A stretch of 64,000 nt of DNA, from positions 2,542,764 through 2,606,763 of the forward strand of contig NZ_CP021378.1 in assembly GCF_002215495.1 (NCBI RefSeq). Reading direction: 5' to 3'. This DNA comes from Porphyrobacter sp. CACIAM 03H1. GTDB taxonomy: Bacteria; Pseudomonadota; Alphaproteobacteria; Sphingomonadales; Sphingomonadaceae. The notes under the pieces were generated by a model that did not search any database, was not told where the DNA came from, and saw nothing but the letters and a program-made list of their open reading frames with translations. Each line of letters begins with the position of its first letter. Positions within the stretch are counted from its first letter, which is position 1. The translations under genes were made by a program, and so were the position numbers. Positions 26,094-36,016 of this stretch are shown here, one piece after another.

Positions 26094-28889
26094 ATGGGCA
26101 ACGAACCGCAGAACTTCATCCCCGCCTTCACCGATCAGGAAGGCCCGCAGCCCGGCCCCTCCTGGGCGAAGCGCGGCTGGCTCGACACGCTCGCGGACAG
26201 CGGCGCCGACCTCGTCGCGGCGATGGACCCGACCGAGATGCGCCTCGCCGTGCAGAAGGCGGCGAAGGATGCGGGCAAGCCTGCCGACCCGAAGGCGGTC
26301 GAAAAGGCCGCCGCGCTCTCGATCGCGGCGATGACGCTCGTTCGCCTCTACCGCGTGCGCGGGCACATGGCGGCCGACCTCGATCCGCTCGGCCTCTCGA
26401 ACCGCGAGGGCCCGGCGGACCTCACGCTCGAATGGCACGGCCTTGCGGGCAAGGAGAACGAGGACGTCTATGTCGGCGGCGTGCTCGGCATGGAATGGAC
26501 CACGGTCGGCAAGCTCCACCAGCGGCTGCGCGAAGTCTACTGCGGCAAGGTCGGCCTGGAATACATGCACATCGCCGATACCGAGGAACGCCGCTTCCTC
26601 CAGGACAAGTTCGAGAAGCCCGGCGAGACAATCCAGTTCACCCCCGAGGGCAAGAAGGCGATCCTCGCCGCGGTCCTGCGCGGCGAGCAGTACGAGGAAT
26701 TCCTCGCCAAGAAATATGTCGGCACCAAGCGCTTCGGCCTTGATGGCGGCGAGTCGATGATCCCGGCGCTGGAAGCCGTGATCAAGCACGGCGGCAGCGC
26801 GGGCGTGCGCGAGATCATCTACGGCATGGCGCACCGCGGCCGCCTCAACGTGCTCGCCAACGTCATGGCCAAGCCCTACCGCGTGATCTTCCACGAATTC
26901 TCGGGCGGTTCGGCCAACCCCGATGACGTGGGCGGTTCGGGCGACGTGAAGTATCACCTCGGAACCTCGACGGACCGCGAGTTCGACGGCATCAGCGTGC
27001 ACATGAGCCTCGTGCCCAACCCCTCGCACCTCGAGGCGGTGAACCCGGTGGTGCTCGGCAAGGCGCGCGCGCAGCAGGCGATCCGCGACGACCTCAAGAA
27101 GAAGGACCAGGTCCTCCCCGTGCTGATCCACGGCGATGCGGCCTTCGCGGGTCAGGGCGTGGTGTGGGAGAGCCTCTCGCTCTCGGGCGTCCCCGGCTAC
27201 GACACCGGCGGCTGCATCCACTTCATCATCAACAACCAGATCGGCTTCACCACCTCGCCGAAGTTCGCGCGTTCCTCGCCCTATCCGAGCGATGTGGCAA
27301 AGGGCGTGATGGCCCCGATCCTCCACGTCAACGGCGACGATCCGGAAGCCGTGACCTTCGCGTGCAAGCTCGCGGTCGAATACCGTCAGACCTTCCACCG
27401 CGACGTGGTGATCGACATGTGGTGCTACCGCCGCTTCGGCCACAACGAGGGCGACGAGCCCAAGTTCACCCAGCCGCTGATGTACGACAAGATCCGCAGC
27501 CACCCCAAGGTCTCTGTCTCCTACGAGGCGCGGCTGGTGCGTGAGGGCGTGGTCGAGGCCGGCACCCGCGAGACGATGGCCGCCGATTTCGTCGCCCTGC
27601 TCGAGGAGGAGTTCGAGGCCGGCAAGAGCTACAAGGCCAACGAGGCCGACTGGTTCGGCGGCCGCTGGGCCGGGCTCAACAAGCCCGCCGACCCGGAAAC
27701 CGCGCGCCGCTCGGTCGAAACGGCGATCGAGCCCAAGACGCTCGATGCGCTCGGCCGGGTGCTCACCGAAGTCCCCGCCGATCTGGAAATCCATAAGACC
27801 CTCGACCGCGTGCTCGCCGCCAAGCGCGAGATGTTCGCCGCCGGAGAGGGCTTCGACTGGGCGACCGCCGAGGCACTCGCCTTCGGCAGCCTCGTGATGG
27901 AAGGCTACGGGGTGCGCCTGTCCGGGCAGGATTCCGGGCGCGGCACCTTCAGCCAGCGCCATGCGGTGTGGATCGACCAGAAGTCGGAGCGCAAATACGT
28001 GCCGCTCTCGACCCTGCCCCACGGCAAGTTCGAGGTGCATGACAGCACGCTCTCCGAATATGGCGTTCTCGGCTTCGAATACGGCTTCGCGATGGCCGAC
28101 CCCAAGAGCCTCGTGCTGTGGGAAGGCCAGTTCGGCGACTTCGCCAACGGCGCGCAGATCATGATCGACCAGTTCGTCGCCAGCGGCGAGAGCAAGTGGC
28201 TGCGCGCCAACGGGCTCGTGATGCTGCTGCCGCACGGCTATGAAGGCCAGGGGCCGGAGCACTCCTCCGCGCGTCTGGAGCGCTTCCTCCAGCTGTGCGC
28301 CGACGACAATATGTGCGTGTGCAACATCACCACGCCGGCGAACTATTTCCACGTGCTGCGCCGCCAGATGCTCCGCAGCTTCCGCAAGCCGCTCATCATC
28401 ATGAGCCCCAAGTCGCTACTGCGCCACCCGATGGCCAAGAGCGCCAAGTCCGACTTCCTCGGCGAGAAGCAGTTCCGCCGGATCATGTCGGACACGAAGG
28501 AGATCGCGGACGACAAGATCCGCCGCCTCGTGCTGTGTTCGGGCAAGGTCGCCTACGACCTGACCGAGGCGCGCGATGCGGCAGGGATCGACGACATCTC
28601 GATCGTGCGCATCGAGCAGCTCTTCCCCTTCCCCGGCGATCCGCTGGCGCTGCGCCTGTCCCGCATGACCAACCTCCAGGAGGTCGTGTGGTGCCAGGAG
28701 GAGCCGCGCAACAACGGCGCGTGGTTCTTCGTGAACGAGCGGATCGAGGATGCGCTGACCGCCGCCGGTCACGCCGGCATGCGCCCGACCTATGCGGGGC
28801 GCGATGCCGCCGCATCGCCCGCGACCGGTCTCGCCAGCCGCCACAAGGCCCAGCAGGAGGCGCTCGTCGCCGCCGCACTGGGGCTGTAG
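26094..28889 (+). CDS. sucA: 2-oxoglutarate dehydrogenase E1 component, 931 aa
   Basis: Thiamine-diphosphate enzyme that decarboxylates 2-oxoglutarate. Visible blocks: VYRVRGHMAADLDPLG-type region at about 80-95 (RLYRVRGHMAADLDPL), GMAHRGRLNVLANV, HGDAAFAGQGVVWESL, GGCIHFIINNQIGFTTSP (ThDP/Mg site) and RRFGHNEGDEPKFTQP. C-terminal LPHGYEGQGPEHSSARLERFLQL is also E1-type. Length is normal. It stands before sucB and lpd, so the complex genes are in order. Confidence 0.97.
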   Translation: MGNEPQNFIPAFTDQEGPQPGPSWAKRGWLDTLADSGADLVAAMDPTEMRLAVQKAAKDAGKPADPKAVEKAAALSIAAMTLVRLYRVRGHMAADLDPLGLSNREGPADLTLEWHGLAGKENEDVYVGGVLGMEWTTVGKLHQRLREVYCGKVGLEYMHIADTEERRFLQDKFEKPGETIQFTPEGKKAILAAVLRGEQYEEFLAKKYVGTKRFGLDGGESMIPALEAVIKHGGSAGVREIIYGMAHRGRLNVLANVMAKPYRVIFHEFSGGSANPDDVGGSGDVKYHLGTSTDREFDGISVHMSLVPNPSHLEAVNPVVLGKARAQQAIRDDLKKKDQVLPVLIHGDAAFAGQGVVWESLSLSGVPGYDTGGCIHFIINNQIGFTTSPKFARSSPYPSDVAKGVMAPILHVNGDDPEAVTFACKLAVEYRQTFHRDVVIDMWCYRRFGHNEGDEPKFTQPLMYDKIRSHPKVSVSYEARLVREGVVEAGTRETMAADFVALLEEEFEAGKSYKANEADWFGGRWAGLNKPADPETARRSVETAIEPKTLDALGRVLTEVPADLEIHKTLDRVLAAKREMFAAGEGFDWATAEALAFGSLVMEGYGVRLSGQDSGRGTFSQRHAVWIDQKSERKYVPLSTLPHGKFEVHDSTLSEYGVLGFEYGFAMADPKSLVLWEGQFGDFANGAQIMIDQFVASGESKWLRANGLVMLLPHGYEGQGPEHSSARLERFLQLCADDNMCVCNITTPANYFHVLRRQMLRSFRKPLIIMSPKSLLRHPMAKSAKSDFLGEKQFRRIMSDTKEIADDKIRRLVLCSGKVAYDLTEARDAAGIDDISIVRIEQLFPFPGDPLALRLSRMTNLQEVVWCQEEPRNNGAWFFVNERIEDALTAAGHAGMRPTYAGRDAAASPATGLASRHKAQQEALVAAALGL

Positions 28890-28905
28890 CTGCAAACACC
28901 ATCAC

Positions 28906-28972
28906 CCGTTCGTGTCGAGCGAAGTCGAGACACCCCGCACGAATGGTTCTCGACTTCGCTCGAACCGAACGG
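28906..28972. repeat. Long near-perfect inverted repeat between sucA and sucB
   Basis: The arms are CCGTTCG+TCGAGCGAAGTCGAGA and TCTCGACTTCGCTCGA+CGAACGG, with a 2-base internal mismatch and a loop of about 17. It is a common intergenic repeat type in proteobacteria. It folds into a strong RNA hairpin 16 bases after sucA and ends 25 bases before sucB, and could protect or attenuate mRNA. Confidence 0.75.
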
Positions 28973-28997
28973 AACGAAAGTTTAGGAACGCATTGAG

Positions 28998-30233
28998 ATG
29001 GCCACCGAAATCAAAGTCCCCGTCCTCGGCGAATCCGTCACCGAAGGCACGATTGCCGAATGGCTCAAGCAGCCCGGCGAAGCGGTCGCGGTTGATGAAC
29101 CGATCGCCAGTCTCGAGACCGACAAGGTCGCGGTCGATGTGCCCTCGCCGGTCGCGGGCGTGATGAGCCAGCACGTGGTCGCGGTCGGCGACACCGTCGA
29201 AGTCGGCGCGGTGATCGCGATCATCGAGGACGGCGCGAGCGCGCCTGCGCCTGCACCCGCCCCCGCCGCTGCTGCCGCCAAGGCCGACCCGGCCCCGGCC
29301 CCTGCTGCGAGCGAGGAATTGCTCACCCCCGCCCAGACGATGTCGCCGGCGGTGCGGCGCGCGGTGCTCGAGCACGGTGTCGATCCCTCGACCATCAAGG
29401 GCACCGGCAAGGATGGCCGCCTGACCAAGGAAGATGTGCTCGCCGCCGCCGAAGCCAAGGCCAAGGGCCCGGCCACGCCGGCACCCGCTCCGGCCCCGAC
29501 GCCTGCCCCCGCGCCCGCCCAGACCGGCAGCGCGCGCGGCACCGAGCGGGTCAAGATGACCCGCATGCGTCAGACGATCGCCAAGCGCCTCAAGGCTGCA
29601 CAGGACAATGCCGCGCTGCTGACGACCTTCAACGACTGCGACATGAGCGCGGTCATCGAGGCGCGCGACAAGTACAAGGACCTGTTCGCCAAGAAGCACG
29701 ACATCCGTCTAGGCTTCATGGGCTTCTTCGCCAAGGCCGCGTGCCTCGCGCTGAAGGACGTGCCGGCGGTCAACGCCTATATCGACGGCGACGAGATCAT
29801 CTACCACGACTATGTCGACATCTCGGTCGCCGTTAGTGCGCCGAACGGCCTTGTCGTTCCCGTGATCCGCGACGCCGACAAGAAGGGCTTTGCCCGGATC
29901 GAGCAGGACATCGCCGATTTCGGCGCGCGCGCCAAGGCGGGCACGCTGACGATGGAGGACATGACCGGCGGGACCTTCACGATCTCGAACGGCGGCGTGT
30001 TCGGATCGTTGATGTCGACTCCGATCATCAACCCGCCGCAGAGCGCCGTGCTGGGCCTCCACCGCATCGAGGACCGCCCGGTCGTCCGTAACGGCGAGAT
30101 CGTGATCCGTCCGATGATGTATCTCGCGCTTTCGTATGACCACCGCCTGATCGACGGGCGCGAGGCGGTGACCGCGCTCAAGATCATCAAGGAAGCGATC
30201 GAGGATCCCACCCGGATGCTGATCGACCTCTAA
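28998..30233 (+). CDS. sucB: Dihydrolipoyllysine-succinyltransferase (E2) of 2-oxoglutarate dehydrogenase, 411 aa
   Basis: One lipoyl domain ([14 protein letters not shown], lipoylated Lys at about 44), an Ala/Pro-rich linker, the E3-binding domain ([33 protein letters not shown] in part), a second Ala/Pro linker, and a catalytic acyltransferase domain from about residue 185. It ends with [14 protein letters not shown], whose His and Asp are the HxxxDG active site. It transfers the succinyl group to CoA. Confidence 0.97.
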   Translation: MATEIKVPVLGESVTEGTIAEWLKQPGEAVAVDEPIASLETDKVAVDVPSPVAGVMSQHVVAVGDTVEVGAVIAIIEDGASAPAPAPAPAAAAAKADPAPAPAASEELLTPAQTMSPAVRRAVLEHGVDPSTIKGTGKDGRLTKEDVLAAAEAKAKGPATPAPAPAPTPAPAPAQTGSARGTERVKMTRMRQTIAKRLKAAQDNAALLTTFNDCDMSAVIEARDKYKDLFAKKHDIRLGFMGFFAKAACLALKDVPAVNAYIDGDEIIYHDYVDISVAVSAPNGLVVPVIRDADKKGFARIEQDIADFGARAKAGTLTMEDMTGGTFTISNGGVFGSLMSTPIINPPQSAVLGLHRIEDRPVVRNGEIVIRPMMYLALSYDHRLIDGREAVTALKIIKEAIEDPTRMLIDL

Positions 30234-30249
30234 GGGAGGCTGCCCGAGA

Positions 30250-30720
30250 ATGCTCGTTGCCCTGCGCACCTCCTTGCAGGTCGCAATGGCCCGCCTGCGG
30301 ACCTTGTGGCTGGCCCGCGTGTGGGGGATGCATATCGGCAGCGACGTGCGCATCTCGGGCAAGGCGCATCTCGATTTCACCAATCCCGGCGGGGTCCATA
30401 TCGGGGACATGACCCTCATCGCCCCCGGCGCGCGGGTGCTGACCCATGATTTCGTCGGCGGCTATCTGCGCGATACCCGCATCGGGGCGCGCTGCTTCGT
30501 CGGGGCCAACGCCACCCTCCTGCCCGGGGTGAACGTGGGCGACCAGTGCATCGTTGCGGCCGGTGCCGTTGTGACGCGGGATGTGCCTGCCCATTCGCTG
30601 GTCGCCGGGAACCCGGCACGGGTGCTGCGCTCGGACCTGAGGCTGGGCAGGCACGGACGCACAATGGCCTCGACACTCGAGGCGATCGCGGTTGAAATCA
30701 CCGCGCGCAAGAACAACTAG
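30250..30720 (+). CDS. Left-handed beta-helix acyltransferase, 156 aa
   Basis: Hexapeptide-repeat pattern ([69 protein letters not shown]) ending VAGNPARVL, as in the maltose/chloramphenicol O-acetyltransferase-like family. LTHDF carries the probable catalytic His. The substrate is unknown. It sits 16 bases after sucB and just before lpd, so it is very likely co-transcribed with the TCA complex genes, an unusual passenger. Confidence 0.83.
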   Translation: MLVALRTSLQVAMARLRTLWLARVWGMHIGSDVRISGKAHLDFTNPGGVHIGDMTLIAPGARVLTHDFVGGYLRDTRIGARCFVGANATLLPGVNVGDQCIVAAGAVVTRDVPAHSLVAGNPARVLRSDLRLGRHGRTMASTLEAIAVEITARKNN

Positions 30721-30755
30721 ACTCCATGCGGAGCAAGAGGAACGGTATCCCCATC

Positions 30756-32162
30756 ATGGCTGACCACAACTACGACTACGACGTCCTCATCATCGGTGCA
30801 GGCCCCGGCGGCTATGTCGCGGCGATCCGCGCCGCTCAGCTGGGTCTCAAGACCGCCTGCGTCGAAAGCCGCGGCACTCTGGGCGGCACTTGCCTCAACG
30901 TCGGGTGCATTCCTTCCAAGGCGCTGCTGCACGGCTCGGAGCTGTTCGAGGAAGCCGCGGGCGGTCACTTTGCGACCTGGGGCATCACCGCCACGCCCAC
31001 CCTGGACCTCGGCAAGATGATGGCCGAGAAGACCAAGGCCGTGGGCGAGCTGACCGGCGGGATCGAGTTCCTGTTCAAGAAGAACAAGGTCACATGGCTC
31101 AAGGGACACGCGGCATTCGAGGACGCGCACACCGTCACCGTCGCGGGCGAGAAGGTCACCGCCAAGGACATCGTGATCGCCACCGGATCGAGCGTCACCC
31201 CGCTCCCCGGCGTGCCGGTCGACAACGCGGGCAAGCGCATCGTGGATTCCACCGGCGCGCTCGATCTTGATGAAGTGCCCGAGCACCTTGTGGTGATCGG
31301 CGGCGGCGTGATCGGGCTGGAACTCGGCTCGGTGTGGCGGCGCTTGGGCGCCAAGGTCACCGTGATCGAATTCCTCGACCAGCTGCTCCCCGGCATGGAT
31401 GGCGAGGTCCGCAAGGAAGCGGGCAAGATCTTCAAGAAGCAGGGCATGGCGATGATGCTCGGCCAGAAGGTCACCGGCGCGAGCGTGGACGGCCTGACCG
31501 TCACCCTCACCGTCGAACCGGCCGCGGGCGGCGAGGCGCAGACCATCACCGCCAGTCACGTGCTGGTGGCGATCGGCCGCCGCGCCAACACCGATGGCCT
31601 CGCGCTCGAGAAAGCGGGCCTTTCGGTCAACAACCGCGGACAGATCGAGATCGACCACGATTTCCGCACCGCCGTCGAAGGCATCTGGGCCATCGGCGAC
31701 GTCGTGCCGGGTCCGATGCTCGCCCACAAGGCCGAGGACGAGGGCATCGCGGTAGCCGAGAATATCGCGGGCCTGACCGGGATCGTGAACCACGATGTGA
31801 TCCCCAGCGTCGTCTACACCGCGCCGGAAATCGCGGGCGTCGGCATCACCGAGGAACAGGCCAAGGAAAAGGGCCTCGCCGTCAAGGTCGGCAAGTTCCC
31901 GATGATGGCCAACAGCCGCGCCAAGGCCAACCGCGACACCGACGGCTTCGTGAAGGTGATCGCCGATGCCGAAACCGACCGCGTCCTCGGCGTGTGGATG
32001 ATCAACAGCCTCGCAGGCACGATGATCGCCCAGGCCGCGCAGGCGATGGAATTCGGCGCCACCTCGGAAGACATCGCCTACACCTGCCACGCCCACCCGA
32101 CCCACGCCGAAGCCTTCAAGGAAGCGGCGATGGCGGTGACGGGCAAGCCGATCCACATGTGA
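30756..32162 (+). CDS. lpdA: Dihydrolipoyl dehydrogenase (E3), 468 aa
   Basis: FAD-binding GAGPGGYVAAIRAAQLG, redox cysteines in GGTCLNVGCIPSKALL, NAD-binding GGGVIGLELGSVWRRLG, and C-terminal CHAHPTHAEAF with the active His-Glu. It reoxidises the lipoyl groups of SucB. ATG 30756 (MADHNYDYDVLIIG) is preferred by homology to E3 N-termini; ATG 30726 would add ten residues. The preceding GAGG is rather far, so the start is not certain. Confidence 0.95.
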   Translation: MADHNYDYDVLIIGAGPGGYVAAIRAAQLGLKTACVESRGTLGGTCLNVGCIPSKALLHGSELFEEAAGGHFATWGITATPTLDLGKMMAEKTKAVGELTGGIEFLFKKNKVTWLKGHAAFEDAHTVTVAGEKVTAKDIVIATGSSVTPLPGVPVDNAGKRIVDSTGALDLDEVPEHLVVIGGGVIGLELGSVWRRLGAKVTVIEFLDQLLPGMDGEVRKEAGKIFKKQGMAMMLGQKVTGASVDGLTVTLTVEPAAGGEAQTITASHVLVAIGRRANTDGLALEKAGLSVNNRGQIEIDHDFRTAVEGIWAIGDVVPGPMLAHKAEDEGIAVAENIAGLTGIVNHDVIPSVVYTAPEIAGVGITEEQAKEKGLAVKVGKFPMMANSRAKANRDTDGFVKVIADAETDRVLGVWMINSLAGTMIAQAAQAMEFGATSEDIAYTCHAHPTHAEAFKEAAMAVTGKPIHM

Positions 32163-32175
32163 TCCGAACCCGGGG

Positions 32176-33027
32176 GTGAGCGCGCGCGCGTCCGATCGCT
32201 GGCGGCTCGCCCTGCCCCTTGCTATCCCGTCGGTCGGCGGGCTGGCCTACCTTGCCGCCTTCGAAGCGCCTGCGCGGCTGATCGCCATCAATGCCGGGGC
32301 GCTGGCCGTGGCGCTTGTCTGGGTGCTGGTCGGGCGCTTGCCCGAACGGCAGGGAGCGCGGCTTGTACTGGGCGGCGGTGCGGCGCTGGCGCTGTTCCTC
32401 CCGGTGCTGACCGGTCCCGAGATCGGCGGCGTTGCGCGGTGGCTGCCTGCCGGGCCCGTGAGCCTGCAATCAGGCGCGCTGCTCCTGCCGATGATAGCCG
32501 TCATAGCTGCGCGGGAAAGGGCATGGGGCCCGGCCCTGCTGGCGCTGACGGGCGCGGCGCTCGCGCTGCAACCGGACGCAGCCGCGCTGGCGGCGCTTGC
32601 GGCCGCGAGCGCGGTGCTGGCCCTGTTCCACCGCAGCATCGGCTTCGCCTGTGTCGCCGCGGGCGCATCGGCGATGGCCGTCCTTACCTTTAGCGCGGGG
32701 ACGCTGGAGCTGCAGGTCTACACCGAAAACGTCCTGCCGCAGGTCGCCGGACGCTCGGCGCTGACCGCCGCTGCGCTCGCACTGATGCTCTTCATCCTCC
32801 CGCTCTGGCACCTCGTGGTCGAACCACAACCCGGGCGGAGCGAGGGGCTGGCACTGGCCGCCCTGCTCATCGCCTTGGGCGCGATGGCGGCGATCGCGCC
32901 CTTCCCCTATCCGCTGATCGGCCATGGCGCCGCGCCGATCCTGGGCTTCGGCCTGGCACTGGGGGCAAGCCGCCGCACGGCACGGGGAGAGCCGATCGGG
33001 GAAGGCGGCTTTCGCGCAGGTGCGTGA
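32176..33027 (+). CDS. Polytopic membrane protein of unknown function, 283 aa
   Basis: GTG start at 32176, 13 bases after lpd, with a GGGGG run directly before it. About eight hydrophobic helices; Ala/Leu make up much of the protein, with no recognised motif. No signal peptide. I could not assign a family. It probably shares the lpd transcript. Confidence 0.65.
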   Translation: MSARASDRWRLALPLAIPSVGGLAYLAAFEAPARLIAINAGALAVALVWVLVGRLPERQGARLVLGGGAALALFLPVLTGPEIGGVARWLPAGPVSLQSGALLLPMIAVIAARERAWGPALLALTGAALALQPDAAALAALAAASAVLALFHRSIGFACVAAGASAMAVLTFSAGTLELQVYTENVLPQVAGRSALTAAALALMLFILPLWHLVVEPQPGRSEGLALAALLIALGAMAAIAPFPYPLIGHGAAPILGFGLALGASRRTARGEPIGEGGFRAGA

Positions 33028-33070
33028 CGGGCTATGGCAGCGTCGGGTCAACGGGGCAGGAGAATAGGCC

Positions 33071-34561
33071 GTGGGAGCGCTGCGCAGGGTCGCGATGGCA
33101 GGCGCGGCAGCCGTTCTGGCGCTGCTCGCTGGCTGTTCCGACGCAGCCGAGCGCCTGCCGGCCGCCCCGCCCCGCGCCACCGACCGCATCGCCCTGCCGC
33201 AGGAGCCCTCGCAGGTGGCCGTCGATCTCAAGGTCGACCTCGCCGATCTCGAGCGCGCTCTCGAGCGTGAGCTACCCCGCCGGCTGTGGCAGATCGACCG
33301 CCCGGGCAGCGAATGCATCGCCTCGAAGAAGGTCGATCTGGCGCTGTTCGAGGTGAAGTCGCCGAAGATCGAATGTCGCATTGTCGGCCAGGTGACGCGC
33401 GGGCGGATAAGGCTCGGCGGCAAGGGGCAGGCGCTGCTCGTCACCATGCCGGTCAGCGGCACGCTGGCGGCGCGCGATGTGGCGGGGATCTTCAAGGGCG
33501 AGACCGGAACGGGTGCCGCCGAGGTCGCGATGTCGCTCCGGCTCGACCTGACGCGCGACTGGACCCTCGCCGGGCAGAGCCGGATCGACTATCGCTGGAC
33601 CCGCGCGCCGGGGATCGACTTCCTCGGGCGGCGGATCACATTCACCAGCGAGGCCGACCGCGAGCTTGCTCCGGTGAAGCGGCAGGTGGAACGGATCGTC
33701 GCCCGCGAGCTCGCGCGTCTGCCGGTCAAGCCGACCGCGCAGGCAGGCTGGCGCGAGGCGCATCAGGTGATCGAATTGAACCGCGCCAACCCGGCGGTGT
33801 GGGGCCGGCTGACCCCGCAGGCGTTCCGCTTCGGCGGTTACGAGGTGCGCGGGCGCGAGCTGACGCTGCGGCTCGGGCTCGACGCGCTGTTCGAGACATA
33901 TGTCGGGATCAAGCCCGAGGCGAACGCGCCCGGTCCGCTCCCGCCGCTCGCCCGACGCGACGCGGCGGAGACAGACTCGCTGCTGCACATCCCGGTGGTC
34001 GCCGACTATGCCGTGCTCGAGCCGGTGATCGCCAAGGCCCTTGCCAAGCGCGCGGCACGGCCCTTTGCGATCCGCGATTACGGTTCGGTCACGGCGCGTT
34101 TCGAGGACATCAGGGTCTATGGCACAGGCAAGGGCCGGATTGCTGTCGGCGGGCGCTTCACCGCAACTTCTGACCTTCCCGTGATCGAGCAGGCGAGCGG
34201 CACGATCTGGCTCACCGCGCGGCCCGTGAGCACCCCGGGCTCGCGCGCGGTCGGCTTTGCCGACGTGGCGATCACGGGCGAGACCGACATCGTCGGCGAG
34301 GCCTTTCTTTTCGCACTCGCCAATTCTCCCGAATTCCAGAGCACCATCAGCGATGCCCTCGCGCAGAATTTCGAGAAGGACTTCGAAAGCCTGCGGAGCA
34401 AGATCGAACGCGCCCTCGCCGCGCGCAAGGGGCGGATCACCGACTACTCCATCGCCATCGAGAACATCGCGACCGGGCAGATCACCGCCCACGGCGAAGG
34501 GCTCTACCTGCCCGTCGATGTCACGGCGCGTGTCTCGGCGCGGCTCCAGCGCCTGAACTGA
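33071..34561 (+). CDS. DUF4403-family lipoprotein, 496 aa
   Basis: GTG 33071 opens a signal with lipobox VLALLAGCSD (Cys at about 23). The remainder shows two similar halves (LKVDLADLERALERELPRRL near the start; YAVLEPVIAKALAKRA in the second), as in the DUF4403 family, which has a tandem lipid-binding-like fold. Conserved pieces RIDYRWTRAPGIDFLGRRITF and FLFALANSPEFQ support it. Envelope location is predicted; function is unknown. Bases 33028-33070 separate it from the membrane protein. Confidence 0.8.
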   Translation: MGALRRVAMAGAAAVLALLAGCSDAAERLPAAPPRATDRIALPQEPSQVAVDLKVDLADLERALERELPRRLWQIDRPGSECIASKKVDLALFEVKSPKIECRIVGQVTRGRIRLGGKGQALLVTMPVSGTLAARDVAGIFKGETGTGAAEVAMSLRLDLTRDWTLAGQSRIDYRWTRAPGIDFLGRRITFTSEADRELAPVKRQVERIVARELARLPVKPTAQAGWREAHQVIELNRANPAVWGRLTPQAFRFGGYEVRGRELTLRLGLDALFETYVGIKPEANAPGPLPPLARRDAAETDSLLHIPVVADYAVLEPVIAKALAKRAARPFAIRDYGSVTARFEDIRVYGTGKGRIAVGGRFTATSDLPVIEQASGTIWLTARPVSTPGSRAVGFADVAITGETDIVGEAFLFALANSPEFQSTISDALAQNFEKDFESLRSKIERALAARKGRITDYSIAIENIATGQITAHGEGLYLPVDVTARVSARLQRLN

Positions 34562-34634
34562 CGACAACCGCAAACCTGACTCTTTTGCCCGCCCGCGCCG
34601 CCCGCTAGACCATCAGGGCCGAGGGGGATCACGC

Positions 34635-35993
34635 ATGGCCTATCCGAAACTCACCGACAAGGCGGGCGCGCTCGCGACCAGCGCCGCCGTGCGCGCGGGC
34701 AAGATGAGCGTTGCCGAGGCGGTCGATGCCGCAATCGTGAGGGTCGAAAAGCTCGATTGCGAGATCGACGCGCTCGCCGTGCCCAACTTCGAGGCGGCCT
34801 ACGCCGAAGCCCGCGCGCTCGATGCTGCGGGTCCTCGGCACGACCAGCCGCTCTATGGCGTGCCGATGACCATCAAGGAGAGCTTCGACGTTGCGGGGCT
34901 TCCCACCACCTGGGGTCATCCGCAGTTCCGCGATCAGCCGGCCCCGCGCGATGCACTGCTGGTGCGGCGGCTGAAGGCGGCGGGCGCGATCATCATCGGC
35001 AAGACCAACGTGCCGGTCGATCTCACCGACTGGCAGAGCTTCAACCCGGTCTATGGCCGCACGCGCAATCCGCACAATCCGGAGCGTTCCCCCGGCGGCT
35101 CCTCGGGTGGGAGCGCCGCGGCGGTGGCGAGCGGGATGGTTGCGTGCGACTACGGCACGGACATTGGCGGATCGGTGCGGGTACCGGCGCATTTCTGCGG
35201 CGTCTGGGGGCACAAGACGACCTGGGGCCTTGTTCCCAAGCACGGCCACGATCACCCCGCGATGAGCCGCCGCGAGGGCTTCGTCGCCGCCGCCGACGGG
35301 CCGCTCAGCATCGCAGGGCCGCTCGCCCGCAATGCCGCCGACCTCGCCGTGCTGGTCGAGGTCGGTGCCGAGGTACCTCTGCGCCGCCGACGGAAGCCGC
35401 TGAAGGAATGCCGCCTGCTGGCGGTCACGCAGCTGCCCGGCGCGCCGGTGGATGCCAGCGTGCTTGAGCCGACCGAAGCCGCGCTCGAAACGCTGGCGCG
35501 TGCCGGGGTGCGGATCGACCGCGCGAGCGACCTCCTGCCCGATCAGGCGACGCATTACCGCAGCTATCTCAAGATGATGAACATCACCATGTCGGGCGGC
35601 GGCCCCACCCCCGACGGCAAGCGCGCCACCGCGACCGACTGGTTTGCGCTGATGAACGCGCAGGCGACCTGCATGGCGCAGTGGGAGGCGCTGTTCGCCC
35701 AATACGACTTCGTCCTCGCCCCGCCCGCTCCGGTGCTCGCCGTGCCCCACGCCGACAAGGCGGTGTTCCGCGGGACGCTGACCATCGACGGGGAGGAGGA
35801 ACCGGGCGGGAGCGGCCTCGTGTGGTCCGGCATGGCGACCTTCCCGGGCCTGCCCTCGACCGTCCTGCCGATCGGGTCGGGCACCTATCTGGGAGCCGAG
35901 CTGCCCTGCGGGATGCAGGTGATCGGGCCGCGCTGGGCCGACCTCGACTGCATCGCCGCCGCCGAGGCGATCGGGAACATCTTGCACGGCTGA
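34635..35993 (+). CDS. Amidase signature family protein, 452 aa
   Basis: The catalytic triad is visible: Lys81 in VPMTIKESF, a cis-Ser in the Gly/Ser-rich block SPGGSSGGSAAAVASG (about 156) and the nucleophile Ser180 in YGTDIGGSVRVPAHFCG. Domain length fits. The family hydrolyses amides (GatA, fatty-acid amide and aryl-acylamidases); a GatA role is unlikely as no gatB/gatC is near. Cytoplasmic. Confidence 0.9.
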   Translation: MAYPKLTDKAGALATSAAVRAGKMSVAEAVDAAIVRVEKLDCEIDALAVPNFEAAYAEARALDAAGPRHDQPLYGVPMTIKESFDVAGLPTTWGHPQFRDQPAPRDALLVRRLKAAGAIIIGKTNVPVDLTDWQSFNPVYGRTRNPHNPERSPGGSSGGSAAAVASGMVACDYGTDIGGSVRVPAHFCGVWGHKTTWGLVPKHGHDHPAMSRREGFVAAADGPLSIAGPLARNAADLAVLVEVGAEVPLRRRRKPLKECRLLAVTQLPGAPVDASVLEPTEAALETLARAGVRIDRASDLLPDQATHYRSYLKMMNITMSGGGPTPDGKRATATDWFALMNAQATCMAQWEALFAQYDFVLAPPAPVLAVPHADKAVFRGTLTIDGEEEPGGSGLVWSGMATFPGLPSTVLPIGSGTYLGAELPCGMQVIGPRWADLDCIAAAEAIGNILHG

Positions 35994-36016
35994 GCGCCCT
36001 TCGTCATGGCGCGGGA

